Assembly: GCF_013868135.1 (NCBI RefSeq)
Contig: NZ_JACEMU010000004.1
Span: 1,860,001 to 1,924,000 of the forward strand
Source: Paracoccus sp. S1E-3
GTDB taxonomy: Bacteria > Pseudomonadota > Alphaproteobacteria > Rhodobacterales > Rhodobacteraceae
Length of the DNA: 64,000 nucleotides
Direction: 5' to 3'
In this document: positions 43,243-51,815 of the stretch, one piece after another
Numbering within the stretch: the first letter of the stretch is position 1
Layout of the letters: every line of letters starts with the position of its first letter
Notes under the pieces: generated by a model
What the model was told of the DNA's origin: nothing
Database searches by the model: none
The model's input: only the letters and a program-made list of their open reading frames with translations
Program-made: the position numbers and the translations under genes

Positions 43243-45027
43243 CTAGTGTCGCGCGCCGTCCCGCGCTGCCGAGGTCAGCACGACGAAGGTTCGATCCTCG
43301 ACCGGTAGCGGGGTGATTTCCTCGATTCGGAAGACCAGCGACAAGGTGTATTCGGTATCGCTGGTAATGATCTGCGCCTCGCCGTCCAGCTGCATGGCGA
43401 ATGCCTCGATCAGCTGGCTGCCGAGGCCGGTGCCGTCCATCGTCTGTTCCTGGGCGCCGATGGAATTGGTGACTTCGAGCCGCGCGTGGTCGTCGCCCTC
43501 TCGGGTCAGGCGCACGCGCACCCATGCCTGCCTGTGACCGGGGGGCACGCCGGCATATTTCAGCGCATTGGTGAAGGCCTCGTTGGTCAGCAGCGTCAAC
43601 GGAACCGCCTGATCGGGCTGGAGAATCAGCGGCGTCAGTTCGGTCTCGACATGCAGCTGCCGATCGGGGCTGCTGGAGGCGCGGGTCATCTGGTTGATGA
43701 TCTCGGAGATCAGCCGGTCGGCGTCGACGGATTCCAGATGCTCGGCCTGATACAAATTCTTGTAGATCGAAGCCAGCGACGCCACACGATCCTGCACCGA
43801 GCGCAGCACACGCTTGGCATCGTCATCCTCGATCACGCGACCCTGCATCGAAATGATCGAGGCGATGAGCTGGAGGTTGTTCTTCACCCGGTGATGGACC
43901 TCCTTCAGCAGCACGGTCTTTTCGTCGATGGCGGCTTCCAGCGCCGCCTCGTCGCGGTTGAGGATGCGGACCATGTTGTGAAAGGTGCGCGACACGTCGG
44001 CGATCTCGGTCGGGGCGTCTTCCATGATGCGCGGCGGCGCGGCGCGGTCGCCGACGGCAAACCGGCGCATCTGGCTGCGCAACTCGCGCACATGTCGCAA
44101 CACCAGGCGGTAAACGGCGTAATAGGCCACGCCCAGCGACACCGCCCAGAGCGCGATGGCAAACAGCACGGCGGTCAGCTTGGTCACCCGGTAACCCTGA
44201 ACGCCGGCCTCCTGCGTGCTGTAGCTGCCCAGCGCATAGACCAGCCCCGGCACCACCGAAACCACCGCGAAGACCCGCTGTTCGCCCGCGGCGGTCACAT
44301 CGGTAAAGGTCGATTCCGCGCGCGAAATCAAGCTGCTCAGCGTTTCGTTGCGCGGCAGGGCGCCACCGATCTCGCTGATGACCTCCTCATCCGCCGACAG
44401 GATGTCGCCCTCGGCGTTGAAGGTGATCGTGCGCGCACCCCGAGTCCCGTAGATCGAGCTGTGGGTGGATTGCAGCAGCTCCTGCGACAGCCAGACCCCG
44501 ACATAGCCCAGCAACTCGCGGTCGCGATACAGCGGCTGCGCCACCACGACCACCGGCTTGCCGCCGATGGAGCCTTGCCGCATCGGCACCACCATCGTGG
44601 TCGGATTGGCGATGAAATGTTCATAGGTGGCGAAGCCGCGCATATCGCGTTCGACGCCGCCGGAATTGCATGTGCTCTTGCCGTTCAGCTGAACGAAACT
44701 GGCGTAAACATAGGTTGCGCCACGCTCGACGAAGCTTCTCAGCATGTCGGAGCAGACCTTGGGGTTATCGATCTCGCGCAGGATCGCCGGGCCGAGCGCA
44801 TCGGCCGTGCCCAGCGCGCCCTGCAGCAGCGCGCGCTCGCCGGCTGCGGCGGCGCCGGTGCGCCCGACAATCGCCGTCTCGGCCGAGCGTTCAGCCTCAC
44901 CCGACAGATACATGGTCTGGATCAGCGACATCAGGCCGATGGGTAGGATCGCCACCGACAGAAGCGCCGCCAGTCGAAAACCGAGGCCCTTGCTGAACTG
45001 AAGCGCCTCGGTCAGTTTTCCCAGCAT
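43243..45027 (-). CDS. HWE/HisKA_2 membrane sensor kinase of the general stress response (PhyK-like)
   Basis: A 594-residue kinase predicted to phosphorylate PhyR. Membrane segments at about 18-38 and 284-306 flank a periplasmic sensory domain (about 45-280) with Cys92 and Cys120, which could form a disulfide. HAMP-like region, then the HisKA_2 phospho-acceptor motif (His378 in EVHHRVKNNLQLIASI) and HATPase (NEAFTNALKYAG, GLGSQLIEAF). It overlaps ecfG by 16 bp, placing it in the same operon as the sigma factor and anti-sigma factor it would control. Confidence 0.9.
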   Translation of the reverse strand: MLGKLTEALQFSKGLGFRLAALLSVAILPIGLMSLIQTMYLSGEAERSAETAIVGRTGAAAAGERALLQGALGTADALGPAILREIDNPKVCSDMLRSFVERGATYVYASFVQLNGKSTCNSGGVERDMRGFATYEHFIANPTTMVVPMRQGSIGGKPVVVVAQPLYRDRELLGYVGVWLSQELLQSTHSSIYGTRGARTITFNAEGDILSADEEVISEIGGALPRNETLSSLISRAESTFTDVTAAGEQRVFAVVSVVPGLVYALGSYSTQEAGVQGYRVTKLTAVLFAIALWAVSLGVAYYAVYRLVLRHVRELRSQMRRFAVGDRAAPPRIMEDAPTEIADVSRTFHNMVRILNRDEAALEAAIDEKTVLLKEVHHRVKNNLQLIASIISMQGRVIEDDDAKRVLRSVQDRVASLASIYKNLYQAEHLESVDADRLISEIINQMTRASSSPDRQLHVETELTPLILQPDQAVPLTLLTNEAFTNALKYAGVPPGHRQAWVRVRLTREGDDHARLEVTNSIGAQEQTMDGTGLGSQLIEAFAMQLDGEAQIITSDTEYTLSLVFRIEEITPLPVEDRTFVVLTSAARDGARH

Positions 45028-45623
45028 CGGACCTCAGCGCATGACCGGGCATTGGCCGCCATCGCCGCCAGCGTCGCGCGGTCGGTCATCTCCAGTTCCT
45101 CGCCGTCTTCCAGATGCAACAGCTCGGCCAGACGGCGACGCCCGCGATTGGCGCGCGATTTGACGGTGCCAACGGCAACCCCGGTCATCGCGGCTGCTTC
45201 CTCGTAGGAAAAGCCGGACGCACCGACCAGAATCAGCGCCTCGCGCTGTTCGTCGGGCAGCTTCTCGAAGGCGGCGCGGAAATCGTTCAGCGCCAGCCGG
45301 CCGTCATGTTCGGGCCGGGTGGCCAGCCGCGCGGCGTGGATGCCATCGGCGTCCGAAACCTCGCGCTTGGTCTTGCGGCGGGCGGAGTAGAAGGTGTTCC
45401 GCAGGATGGTGAACAGCCAGGCGCGCAGATTGGTGCCGGGCTGAAACTTGTCCATATTGGTCCAGGCCTTGACGATGGTGTCCTGCACCAGATCGTCGGC
45501 CGAAGCGCCCTCGCGGGTCAGCGACAGGGCAAAGGCGCGCAGCGCGGGCAGGTGGTCGACCAGCTCGTCACGCGGAGAGTCGCCGGATTTCGCACCCTGC
45601 GCAGCGTTCACGGTTTTGGGCAT
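45012..45623 (-). CDS. ecfG: General stress ECF sigma factor EcfG
   Basis: ECF sigma factor of 203 residues, about 40 longer than minimal. Region 2: LPALRAFALSLTREGASADDLVQDTIVKAW; region 4: GFSYEEAAAMTGVAVGTVKSR in overlapping parts. This is the EcfG (sigma-EcfG) group by sequence and by its position directly after nepR. Held by NepR until phosphorylated PhyR removes NepR. Confidence 0.92.
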   Translation of the reverse strand: MPKTVNAAQGAKSGDSPRDELVDHLPALRAFALSLTREGASADDLVQDTIVKAWTNMDKFQPGTNLRAWLFTILRNTFYSARRKTKREVSDADGIHAARLATRPEHDGRLALNDFRAAFEKLPDEQREALILVGASGFSYEEAAAMTGVAVGTVKSRANRGRRRLAELLHLEDGEELEMTDRATLAAMAANARSCAEVRCWEN

Positions 45624-45626
45624 CGC

Positions 45627-45773
45627 TCACTCCTGCTCGCGGAGCTTTTCCAGAAGGGCAAGGAAGCGGTCCGGGACCTTTTCCTCGGCAGCCTGTTCGT
45701 AGACACGCTTCAGGTTCTCGTCGATCTGCTTGTCCAACGCGACCTTCTTGCGCTCTTCCCGCTTGCTCGTCAT
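45627..45773 (-). CDS. nepR: Anti-sigma factor NepR
   Basis: A 48-residue anti-sigma factor with the conserved NepR helix core (IDENLKRVYEQAAEEKVPDRF, then LALLEKLRE), read in pieces. It is short for the family but contains the whole core. No strong Shine-Dalgarno sequence precedes the ATG at 45773. The gene lies 3 bp before ecfG, so both are co-transcribed from an EcfG-type promoter, which would make an autoregulatory loop. Confidence 0.9.
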   Translation of the reverse strand: MTSKREERKKVALDKQIDENLKRVYEQAAEEKVPDRFLALLEKLREQE

Positions 45774-45812
45774 GTTTTTGTTAATCCCGACAATCTTGTG
45801 CGCCCAGGCTTC

Positions 45813-45837
45813 AACCGATAGACCATGTTCAGGTTCC
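45813..45837 (-). promoter_or_regulatory. EcfG-type promoter of nepR-ecfG
   Basis: On the minus strand, GGAAC (45837-45833), a 16-bp spacer and GGTT (45816-45813). The general stress consensus is GGAAC-N16/17-cGTT; one base of the -10 differs. It lies 40 bp before the nepR start in the nepR-phyR divergent region. Confidence 0.7.
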
Positions 45838-45865
45838 ATCGGGGGCCGCGACGATTGAGGTTTAC

Positions 45866-46669
45866 ATGTCTTCTGCCGACCTTGCCAAGTCCATCGGGCG
45901 AGAACTGCCCTTCCTGCGGCGCTATGCGCGCGCGCTGACCGGCAGCCAGAGCGCTGGCGACAACTATGCCGCAGCCACATTGGAAGCGATCCTGACCGAT
46001 CGCAACCTGATGGACGGACTGGATCCCCGCGTCGGGCTGTTCCGCGCATTCCATGCCATCTGGCAATCCAGCGGCCAGCCCGTGGCCGAAGCCGATGGCG
46101 GCGCCCGTGCCGCCCGCGCCCAGGCCCACCTGTCCCGGCTGACCCCGAACTCGCGCGAGGCGCTGCTGCTCAACTCGATCGAGGGTCTGCGTCACGACCA
46201 GATCGCCGAAATCATGCAGATCAGTCAGGCCGAGGCCGCCGATCTTGTGCGCATCGCCATGGACGAAATGGGCCGCGCCATTCGCGGCAAGGTGATGATC
46301 ATCGAGGATGAGACCATCATCGCCATGGACCTCAAGGGCATCGTTCAGGCGCTTGGCCATGAGGTGACCGGCATCGCCCGCACGCATTCCGCCGCCATCG
46401 AACTGGCCGGCAGCGACCGACCCGACCTGATTCTGGCGGATATCCAGCTGGCGGACGGATCGTCGGGCGTGGAAGCGGTCAATGAGTTGCTGGGTTCGAT
46501 GGGTGAGGTTCCGGTGATCTTCATCACCGCCTTCCCCGAACGGCTGCTGACGGGCGACCGGCCGGAACCGGCTTTCCTGATTTCGAAACCCTATACCGAG
46601 GATCAGGTCAGCTCGGCGGTCAGCCAGGCGATGTTCTTCGCCTCGACCGAGGGGCTGGCAGCGAACTGA
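45866..46669 (+). CDS. phyR: General stress response regulator PhyR
   Basis: A 267-residue anti-anti-sigma factor. The N-terminal EcfG-like domain (1-125: GRELPFLRRYARALTGS, LTPNSREALLL) mimics the sigma factor; the C-terminal receiver (about 140-255) has the acidic pair MIIEDE, phospho-acceptor Asp192 in LADIQLADG, and Lys in ISKPY. It is divergent from nepR and shares a short intergenic region with it. Its stop overlaps the likely CTG start of the next gene. Confidence 0.95.
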   Translation: MSSADLAKSIGRELPFLRRYARALTGSQSAGDNYAAATLEAILTDRNLMDGLDPRVGLFRAFHAIWQSSGQPVAEADGGARAARAQAHLSRLTPNSREALLLNSIEGLRHDQIAEIMQISQAEAADLVRIAMDEMGRAIRGKVMIIEDETIIAMDLKGIVQALGHEVTGIARTHSAAIELAGSDRPDLILADIQLADGSSGVEAVNELLGSMGEVPVIFITAFPERLLTGDRPEPAFLISKPYTEDQVSSAVSQAMFFASTEGLAAN

Positions 46670-47769
46670 CCGATCTGGCGATCTTTCTTGTCGCAACGCC
46701 GGGGCTGGAACAGCCCCTGCTGGCAGAGGCGCGTGCCGCCGGCTTTGCCGACCCGGTGATCGTTCCGGGCGGGGTCGAAACCCGTGGCGACTGGACCGAG
46801 GTCTGGCGCGCCAATCTGGTGTTGCGCTGCGCCACGCGCATCTTGGTCCGGGTCGCCGAGTTTCGGGCCATGCACCTGGCGCAGCTGGATAAGCGCGCCC
46901 ATAAGGTCGAATGGAATCAAATCCTCAAGCCGGATCAGCCGGTTCGGGTCGAAGCGAGCTGCCGCAAGTCGCGGATCTATCACGCCGGCGCCGCCGCCCA
47001 GCGGATCGAGCGGGCGATCACCGATGTTCTGGGCGCGCCGCTGGCCGATGACGCCGCCATTGTGGTGAAACTGCGGATCGAGGATGACCTTGCGGTGATA
47101 AGCATCGATTCCTCGGGCGAGAGCCTGCACAAGCGCGGCCACAAGGAGGCGGTGGCCAAGGCCCCCATGCGTGAGACCATGGCGGCGGGGTTCCTGCAGG
47201 AATGCGGCTATCGCGGTGCCGAGCCGGTGTTTGACCCGATGTGCGGCTCGGGCACCTTCGTGATCGAAGCGGCCGAGATCGCGGCCGGGCTCTATCCGGG
47301 GCGCAGCCGGCACTTTGCCTTCGAGGACTTCGCCAGCTTCAAGCCGGATATTTGGGCCAGAATGAAAGCGGATATGCCGGTGCATGTGCCGCGCTTCCGC
47401 TTCTTTGGTGCGGATCGGGACAGCGGCGCCGTGCGGATGAGCAGCGCCAATGCGCTGCGGGCGGGCGTGGCGGACTGGTGCGAATTTGCGCAGGGCGCGA
47501 TTGCCGACGCGGTGCCCCCCGACGGACCGCCGGGGCTGGTGATGATCAACCCGCCCTACGGTGCCCGGATCGGCAACAAGGGACCGCTTTATGGTCTTCA
47601 TGCCAATATGGGCGAGGTTCTGCGCAGCCGCTTCAAGGGCTGGCGTGTCGGGATCGTCACATCCGAGCCGTCGCTGGCCCGCGCGACGGGACTGCCGTTT
47701 CGTGAACCCGGTCCCATCGTCGCCCATGGCGGCCTGAAAGTGCGCCTGTATCAGACCGGCCCGCTGTAG
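46666..47769 (+). CDS. THUMP-domain class I RNA methyltransferase (RlmL/UPF0020-type)
   Basis: SAM-dependent RNA guanine methyltransferase of about 367 residues. THUMP region (about 45-160), then DPMCGSGTFVIEAA near 188, and the NPPYGARIG catalytic motif near 290. The coding signal clearly extends upstream of the first ATG/GTG (GTG at 46756): the in-frame segment from 46666 reads TDLAIFLVATPGLE, a normal N-terminus for this family. No ATG, GTG or TTG exists there, so a CTG start at 46666 overlapping the phyR stop is the best candidate. Confidence 0.8.
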   Translation: MTDLAIFLVATPGLEQPLLAEARAAGFADPVIVPGGVETRGDWTEVWRANLVLRCATRILVRVAEFRAMHLAQLDKRAHKVEWNQILKPDQPVRVEASCRKSRIYHAGAAAQRIERAITDVLGAPLADDAAIVVKLRIEDDLAVISIDSSGESLHKRGHKEAVAKAPMRETMAAGFLQECGYRGAEPVFDPMCGSGTFVIEAAEIAAGLYPGRSRHFAFEDFASFKPDIWARMKADMPVHVPRFRFFGADRDSGAVRMSSANALRAGVADWCEFAQGAIADAVPPDGPPGLVMINPPYGARIGNKGPLYGLHANMGEVLRSRFKGWRVGIVTSEPSLARATGLPFREPGPIVAHGGLKVRLYQTGPL

Positions 47770-47774
47770 GCGTC

Positions 47775-48650
47775 CTATGCCTCGGGTGGAACCGCGGCGC
47801 GGGCCATGCGCGCGGCGCGGATGCGGCGACGGCGGGCCAGTTCGACATTGAACACGGCGCCCAGCATCACCGAGAAGGCGCCGAGATAGAACCACATCAG
47901 CAGCGCCACCACCGCCCCGATAGAGCCGTAGATACGGTTATAGCTGTTGAAACTGCCGAGATAGGCCGAGAAGGCCAGCGATGCCAGCGCCCAGGCAAGG
48001 GCGGCGATCAACGAGCCCCAGGTGAAGATGGGCGTGCGCGGGCGGCGCACATTAGGCCCATAGCGATACAGAATGCCGATCGCGATCATCACGATCAGGA
48101 TCATCCCGCCCCATGGCAGCGCCGTCACCAGCCAGGCACGCAGCGGCGAATTGGCCAGAAAGCTGAGCATCAGCGGCACGATCACGATGGTGGCCAGTCC
48201 CAGGAACACCACGCCGACAATGGCCAGCGTCAGCCCGTAAGCCAGCAGGAAACCGACCACCGTCGAATGGGCGCGGACGCCGTAAGCGGCGTTCAGGCCG
48301 CGCACCAGCGCATCCACCCCCGCCCGCGCGGCCACCGTCGCAACCATGAACGAGACCAGCGAGGCCCAGCCCAGCTGCGTTCGGCCGCCCGAAATCAGCG
48401 CGTTGACCTGTGCGCTGAGGATGGCCATGGCCTCGGGCGGCATGAATTCCTCGGCCACATGGACATAGCCCTGGATGACGGTCGGGTCATACCACAACCC
48501 CCAAAGCGCGATGATGGCGGCCAGTCCCGGAAACACCGCGAACATGGCGTAGAAAGCCACGCCGGCGGCGATCAGACCCATATGGATCTTGTCCATTCGC
48601 TCGCCCATCGAAGTGATGAAGCCCCAGATATTGCGGATTGCGTCGATCAT
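47775..48650 (-). CDS. YihY/BrkB family inner membrane protein
   Basis: A 291-residue protein with about six membrane segments (first at about 32-52). It resembles the YihY/virulence factor BrkB family (GVAFYAMFAVFPGLAAIIALWG near the start and a FNSYNRIYGSIGAVVALLMW segment near the end, quoted in parts). Molecular function unknown. It converges with the RNA methyltransferase gene and lies upstream of no operon partner that I can see. Confidence 0.85.
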   Translation of the reverse strand: MIDAIRNIWGFITSMGERMDKIHMGLIAAGVAFYAMFAVFPGLAAIIALWGLWYDPTVIQGYVHVAEEFMPPEAMAILSAQVNALISGGRTQLGWASLVSFMVATVAARAGVDALVRGLNAAYGVRAHSTVVGFLLAYGLTLAIVGVVFLGLATIVIVPLMLSFLANSPLRAWLVTALPWGGMILIVMIAIGILYRYGPNVRRPRTPIFTWGSLIAALAWALASLAFSAYLGSFNSYNRIYGSIGAVVALLMWFYLGAFSVMLGAVFNVELARRRRIRAARMARAAVPPEA

Positions 48651-48699
48651 TTTGCCTGTCCGTTTTTCAACCGAAGCATCGCCGCAGGGCCGGACAAGA

Positions 48700-49413
48700 T
48701 CAACCTTTGCCGCTATAGCGGAGCCAGATCGCCTTCTCGCCCATGCGCGCGATCAGTTCGGCATGGGCGCTGCGCTCGGCTTCGGTCAGGCGGGGCGGCA
48801 GCGGGGCCGGGCGCGGACGGGCCTGCCCGCGCGGCTGCTGGACGGCATCTGGATCGGTGTTGCGCTGCGGTTCGGGCGCGGCCAGCACCAGATCGGGCTG
48901 CCGCCCGCCGATCAGTTCCAGATAGACCTCGGCGAGGATTTCGCTGTCCAGAAGTGCGCCGTGCAGCGTCCGCGAGGAATTGTCGATGCCGAAGCGCCGG
49001 CACAGCGCATCCAGCGAGTTCTGGGCGCCGGGAAACTTGTCGCGCGCGAGCGCCAGCGTATCGAGTGCCCGCGACCAGGGAAGCTGGGTCTTGCCGATCA
49101 TCTTCAGCTCGGCATTCAGAAATTTCATGTCGAAGGCGGCATTGTGAATGACGAGCCGGGCGTCATCGCCGACAAAGGCGATGAATTCGGCCGCCACATC
49201 GGCGAAAAGCGGCTTGTCGCGCAGGAATTCGTCTGTCAGGCCATGGATGGCGACGGCTTCGGCGGGGACCTCGCGCTGGGGGTTCAGGTATTTGTGGAAG
49301 GTGCGGCCGGTGGGCAGGTGGTTGAACAGCTCCACCGCGCCGATTTCGACGATGCGATCGCCCTGCGCGGGGTCGAAGCCGGTGGTTTCGGTGTCGAGGA
49401 CGATCTCACGCAT
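48700..49413 (-). CDS. dnaQ: DNA polymerase III epsilon subunit
   Basis: Proofreading 3'-5' exonuclease of the replicase, 237 residues. Exo I motif [10 protein letters not shown], Exo [13 protein letters not shown], and Exo [16 protein letters not shown] are all present (DnaQ H-x-D type). The C-terminal Pro-rich linker and QARP-like tail would contact the polymerase alpha subunit. The start is the ATG at 49413, inside the 3' end of coaE (8 bp overlap). Confidence 0.94.
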   Translation of the reverse strand: MREIVLDTETTGFDPAQGDRIVEIGAVELFNHLPTGRTFHKYLNPQREVPAEAVAIHGLTDEFLRDKPLFADVAAEFIAFVGDDARLVIHNAAFDMKFLNAELKMIGKTQLPWSRALDTLALARDKFPGAQNSLDALCRRFGIDNSSRTLHGALLDSEILAEVYLELIGGRQPDLVLAAPEPQRNTDPDAVQQPRGQARPRPAPLPPRLTEAERSAHAELIARMGEKAIWLRYSGKG

Positions 49414-50005
49414 CTTGTCGTTCCAGAATTTCGGCACATATAGCGCTGACGGCCGCGCGTGCACCAGCCAGCGTGTCGGTGGGAATCACCCAATCGGCGA
49501 GGGCGCGCTTTTCGGCATCCGGCATCTGGCGCGACAGGATCATCGCAAAGGTCTCGGCCGTCATGCCCGGTCGGCCCATGACCCGCTGGCGCTGGGTTTC
49601 GGCATCGGTCGAGACCACGGCGACCCCGTCCATCTGAGCCTGACCGCCGGTTTCAAACAGCAGCGGAATATCCAGAACGACGATTTTCGCGCCGTTTTTT
49701 CTGGCATTTTCAATGAATTGACGGCGATCTTCGGCGACCAGCGGATGCACGACAGCTTCCAGTCGCCGTAACGCCCCCGGATCGGCGGCGAGTGCCGCCT
49801 TCAGCGCCATACGGTCGATGGCCTGATCCTTGAGCGCGCCGGGAAAAGCGGCGCTGACAGCGCCCACTGCAGCGCCACCCGGCGCATAAAGACGGTGAAC
49901 GGCCGCATCGGCATCCCAAAGCGGATGTCCAAGGTCGGTGAACATCCGCCCCGTCGTCGATTTTCCCATGCCGATCGACCCGGTGAGGCCCAGGCGGAAG
50001 GTCAC
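49406..50005 (-). CDS. coaE: Dephospho-CoA kinase
   Basis: Last step of coenzyme A biosynthesis. 199 residues with P-loop [13 protein letters not shown], the substrate-site [10 protein letters not shown] and [12 protein letters not shown]. Its start overlaps the aroE stop (ATGA), so aroE-coaE-dnaQ form one leftward operon. Confidence 0.94.
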   Translation of the reverse strand: MTFRLGLTGSIGMGKSTTGRMFTDLGHPLWDADAAVHRLYAPGGAAVGAVSAAFPGALKDQAIDRMALKAALAADPGALRRLEAVVHPLVAEDRRQFIENARKNGAKIVVLDIPLLFETGGQAQMDGVAVVSTDAETQRQRVMGRPGMTAETFAMILSRQMPDAEKRALADWVIPTDTLAGARAAVSAICAEILERQDA

Positions 50006-50862
50006 AGCACCGCCTGCCGCAGTTCCGCGTCGACCTCGGGCCGGCGACCGAACCAGCGTTCAAAGCCGGGGGCGGCCTGATGCAGAAGCATCCCGAGCCC
50101 GTCAACGACACGGCAGCCGCGCGACTGCGCTTCGAGCAGGAAGGGGGTCATCAGGGGGGTATAGACGAGATCGGTGACCAGCGTGCCGGGGCTGAGCGCA
50201 TCCAGTGGCACCCGCAGCGCCTGTTTGCCCACCATTCCCATCGACGTCGCATTGACGACGGTGGTGGCCCCTTCCAGCATATTGCCGGCCTGCGCCCAGT
50301 CATAGACCACGACCTTGGCGCCGAATTCATTCCTGATCTGCTCGGCCCGCAGCTTGGTGCGATTGGTGATGCGCAATTCCGCCACCCCGCTCTCCAGAAG
50401 CGAGGCGACCACCGCACGCGCCGCGCCGCCCGCGCCGATCACCGCCGCCGCACCCTGATCGGGAAGCCAGTCCGGCGCGTTCTGGGTCAGGTTGGCGATG
50501 AAGCCGTAACCATCGGTATTGTCGGCGTGGATCTTGCCGTCTTCACGGAAGATCAGGGTGTTCGCTGCGCCGATCAGCGCCGCGCGGTCGGTGACGATAT
50601 CGGCGATCTCCAACACCGCCTCTTTATGCGGAATGGTGACATTGACGCCGACGAAACCCATGCGGGGCAGGCTGTGCAACACCTCGGCGAGGTTTTCCGG
50701 GCGCACCGGGATCGGAATGTAATACCCCGGAAGCCCATAGCGCCGCAGCCAATGGCCGTGCAGCGCCGGCGAGCGCGAATGCGCGATCGGCCAGCCAATC
50801 ACACCTGCCAGGGGTGCATGCGCGACCTGCGGCTCGGGTGGGGGAGAACTATCCACGGTCAT
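50002..50862 (-). CDS. aroE: Shikimate dehydrogenase
   Basis: NADPH-dependent reduction of 3-dehydroshikimate. 286 residues: substrate motif [17 protein letters not shown] near the N-terminus, catalytic Lys in TIPHKEAVL, the Asp in DNTDGYGF, and the nucleotide loop GAGGAARAV. First gene of aroE-coaE-dnaQ, transcribed away from the origin candidate; AAGAGG precedes the ATG. Confidence 0.94.
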   Translation of the reverse strand: MTVDSSPPPEPQVAHAPLAGVIGWPIAHSRSPALHGHWLRRYGLPGYYIPIPVRPENLAEVLHSLPRMGFVGVNVTIPHKEAVLEIADIVTDRAALIGAANTLIFREDGKIHADNTDGYGFIANLTQNAPDWLPDQGAAAVIGAGGAARAVVASLLESGVAELRITNRTKLRAEQIRNEFGAKVVVYDWAQAGNMLEGATTVVNATSMGMVGKQALRVPLDALSPGTLVTDLVYTPLMTPFLLEAQSRGCRVVDGLGMLLHQAAPGFERWFGRRPEVDAELRQAVL

Positions 50863-51230
50863 GCCTCTTGGATAGCTGCAGGGCGAGGCCGTGGGAAGTC
50901 AAAAGCGGCTGCCTGACGCTTCGGCAAGGGGCGAAACTGTGGATAAGCGCAGGGACGGAATCCGGGACGATTTGGCGTGGGGACAGGCGCCCGAAACGGA
51001 AGCAGAACGGCGGCCTTTCATCCACAGGGGAACGAGTTTCCGCGATCTGTGCACATCTTGTGGATGGATTTCCGGTCTTCCTTTATAATATTGATCTTAA
51101 ATGGTTATATGGCTTCCGGGGAGGGCCGGATCTGTGGATAAAAGTCGGATTTTTCCGATATGCCGCTATCCACAGGCCCTACAAACATCATCATCTTTCT
51201 ATCTTTCCTATTAAGATTTAAAGAATGGTC
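50849..51230. other. oriC: Putative chromosomal replication origin (oriC)
   Basis: A 368-bp gap between aroE and hemJ, the longest without a gene here. It holds two perfect DnaA boxes TGTGGATAA (50938-50946, 51133-51141), near-perfect TCATCCACA (51018-51026) and CTATCCACA (51166-51174), weaker TGTGGATGG (51059-51067) and CTATCCACG (50849-50857, in the aroE start), two AT-rich stretches (51081-51111, 51181-51225) and a CcrM site GAATC (50958). The flanking genes point away on both sides, and aroE-coaE-dnaQ plus hemJ-rho match alphaproteobacterial origin neighbourhoods. Confidence 0.75.
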
Positions 51231-51677
51231 ATGTTCGATTTTCTGGCCAGCCTGTATCCTTGGACCAAGTCCCTTCATGTGATGGCCGTGCTGTCCTGGA
51301 TGGCGGGGTTGTTCTATCTGCCCCGACTGTTCGTCTATCATGCGGAACGCGGCGATAATGACGGTGAGCCGGCTGCATCGTTCCGCATGATGGAAGAGAA
51401 GCTGCTGCGGATGATCATGAACCCGGCGATGATCGTATCGTGGATCTGCGGTATTGCGCTGGTGCTGACACCGGGGATCGTCGACTGGTCGATGATCTGG
51501 CCCTGGACCAAAGGGGCTGCGGTGCTGGCGATGACGTGGTTCCATATGTGGCTTGCCGGTCAGCGCCGCGCGCTGGCAGCGGGCCGGGGCCTGAGCGGGC
51601 GCAGCTATCGGATGATGAACGAGCTGCCGACGCTGCTGATGGTGATCATCGTGATTTCGGTGATCGTGAAATTCTGA
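51231..51677 (+). CDS. hemJ: Protoporphyrinogen oxidase HemJ
   Basis: Inner membrane haem biosynthesis enzyme converting protoporphyrinogen IX to protoporphyrin IX. The 148 residues have four membrane segments; KSLHVMAVLSWMAGLFYLPRLFVYH, in parts, shows the essential His and the WMAG..PR signature, and ERxL..MNPAM and NELPTLLM follow. AAAGA is better spaced from the ATG at 51231 than from that at 51225. First gene on the right side of the origin candidate. Confidence 0.88.
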   Translation: MFDFLASLYPWTKSLHVMAVLSWMAGLFYLPRLFVYHAERGDNDGEPAASFRMMEEKLLRMIMNPAMIVSWICGIALVLTPGIVDWSMIWPWTKGAAVLAMTWFHMWLAGQRRALAAGRGLSGRSYRMMNELPTLLMVIIVISVIVKF

Positions 51678-51713
51678 GATTCTGTCGATTCCCTTGGGAA
51701 GTTGACTCGAATC
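51678..51713. promoter_or_regulatory. Cluster of four GANTC (CcrM) sites at the rho promoter
   Basis: GATTC (51678-51682), GATTC (51687-51691), GACTC (51704-51708) and GAATC (51709-51713) lie within 36 bp. The last two overlap the -35 hexamer and the spacer of the rho promoter. Confidence 0.7.
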
Positions 51714-51730
51714 GGCTGTCCCGCTATGGG
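51702..51730 (+). promoter_or_regulatory. Promoter of rho
   Basis: TTGACT (51702-51707), a 17-bp spacer and TATGGG (51725-51730). Transcription would start near 51737 and give an 80-nt leader. Confidence 0.65.
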
Positions 51731-51784
51731 GCGGGTAACGATCCGGCCGTCCGGTGCGGATATTTTCCATGACAATCGTGATAT

Positions 51785-51799
51785 GCCTGCCTCGCAGGC
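51785..51799 (+). promoter_or_regulatory. Hairpin in the rho leader close to the start codon
   Basis: GCCTGC-CTC-GCAGGC, a perfect 6-bp stem ending 16 nt before the rho ATG. rho is often autoregulated; this could affect ribosome or Rho access. No clear Shine-Dalgarno sequence is present. Confidence 0.4.
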
Positions 51800-51815
51800 G
51801 TGAATTGGTGATGCA

